Positions 34,249 through 34,331 of a stretch of 34,331 nucleotides of DNA are shown piece by piece; position 1 is the first letter of the stretch, and each line of letters starts with the position of its first letter. The position numbers and the translations under genes are program-made. Source of the stretch: Solidesulfovibrio sp. (GTDB taxonomy: Bacteria > Desulfobacterota > Desulfovibrionia > Desulfovibrionales > Desulfovibrionaceae); assembly GCF_029978005.1 (NCBI RefSeq), contig NZ_JARKOZ010000109.1, forward strand, positions 1 through 34,331, in the 5' to 3' direction. The notes beneath the pieces were generated by a model, which was not told the DNA's origin, made no database searches, and saw only the letters and a list, made by a program, of their open reading frames with translations.

Positions 34249-34331
34249 ATGGGCGCTCGGGTAAAGGTTGAGTTGACGGAGGAGCAGGCGGCAACGCTGC
34301 GGATGCGGGCTGGGTCCGGCAAGACCGAACA
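34249..34331 (+). CDS. IS630-family transposase, N-terminal fragment
   Basis: From the ATG at 34249 the frame reads MGARVKVELTEEQAATLRM and on to GSGKTE, open to the window edge. The LTEEQ...L...A.SGKTE pattern is the start of the helix-turn-helix region of IS630-type transposases. Only 27 codons are visible, so the DDE domain cannot be inspected. Confidence 0.65.
   Translation, partial: MGARVKVELTEEQAATLRMRAGSGKTE

Larger units (their letters stand above)
34195..34331 (+). mobile_element. Left end of an IS630-like insertion sequence (cut by window edge)
   Basis: The DNA after gldA turns AT-rich and leads into an IS630-type transposase start. IS630 elements insert at TA, often in CTAG; here CTAG (34192-34195) contains the gldA stop, so the element probably begins at 34195 with gtgttgcgtcc. 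The inverted repeat cannot be confirmed because the right end is outside. Confidence 0.55.

Overview
The window is about 34.3 kb of high-GC DNA that looks like a chromosomal segment of a sulfate-reducing delta-proteobacterium of the Desulfovibrio/Solidesulfovibrio type. Supporting signs are a selenocysteine-containing periplasmic FdhAB formate dehydrogenase, HypA/HypB nickel chaperones, a multiheme cytochrome c, the flagellar switch protein FliM, several two-component systems and sigma-54 regulation. The taxon is inferred from gene content only.

Layout. 1-5.1 kb is mostly on the minus strand: a C39-like cysteine peptidase cut by the window edge, fliM, an outer-membrane beta-barrel protein, a roughly 700-bp stretch with no recognisable gene, hypB-hypA and a DUF554 membrane protein. 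A tRNA-Leu(CAA) with a promoter and a clear rho-independent terminator follows on the plus strand. 5.2-7.9 kb holds a cupin, a YjdF-type membrane protein, a zinc-ribbon membrane protein and an M48 lipoprotein protease. 8.0-16.0 kb is a formate dehydrogenase region: fdhE, fdhD, mobA and moaA (tightly packed), then a protein derived from an IS1595-type transposase that appears to have lost its first catalytic Asp, then fdhA (UGA read as selenocysteine) and fdhB. 16.2-20.3 kb encodes a LivK-like binding lipoprotein, a HAMP/PAS histidine kinase with a four-Cys insert, and a response regulator whose output is a STAS-like domain. 20.4-25.3 kb has two small envelope proteins, ispG, proS, a 415-bp nested inverted repeat and an EamA exporter.

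25.3-32.9 kb is the most interesting region. A binding-domain/histidine-kinase fusion and a sigma-54 response regulator overlap by 4 bp. They are followed by a 458-bp intergenic region with perfect dyads and a sigma-54 type -24/-12 element. Downstream lie an orphan PstS-like binding protein, a Tat-exported FMN alpha-hydroxy-acid dehydrogenase carrying a four-Cys cluster, and a fused ten-heme cytochrome c/cytochrome b membrane protein, closed by a strong terminator. I infer a regulated periplasmic hydroxy-acid oxidation chain feeding electrons to the quinone pool or the c-type cytochrome network. The substrate is unknown.

The window ends with a glycerol-dehydrogenase-like gene (gldA) and the first codons of an IS630-like transposase, whose element seems to be inserted at the CTAG containing the gldA stop codon. 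A hairpin covers the transposase ribosome binding site.
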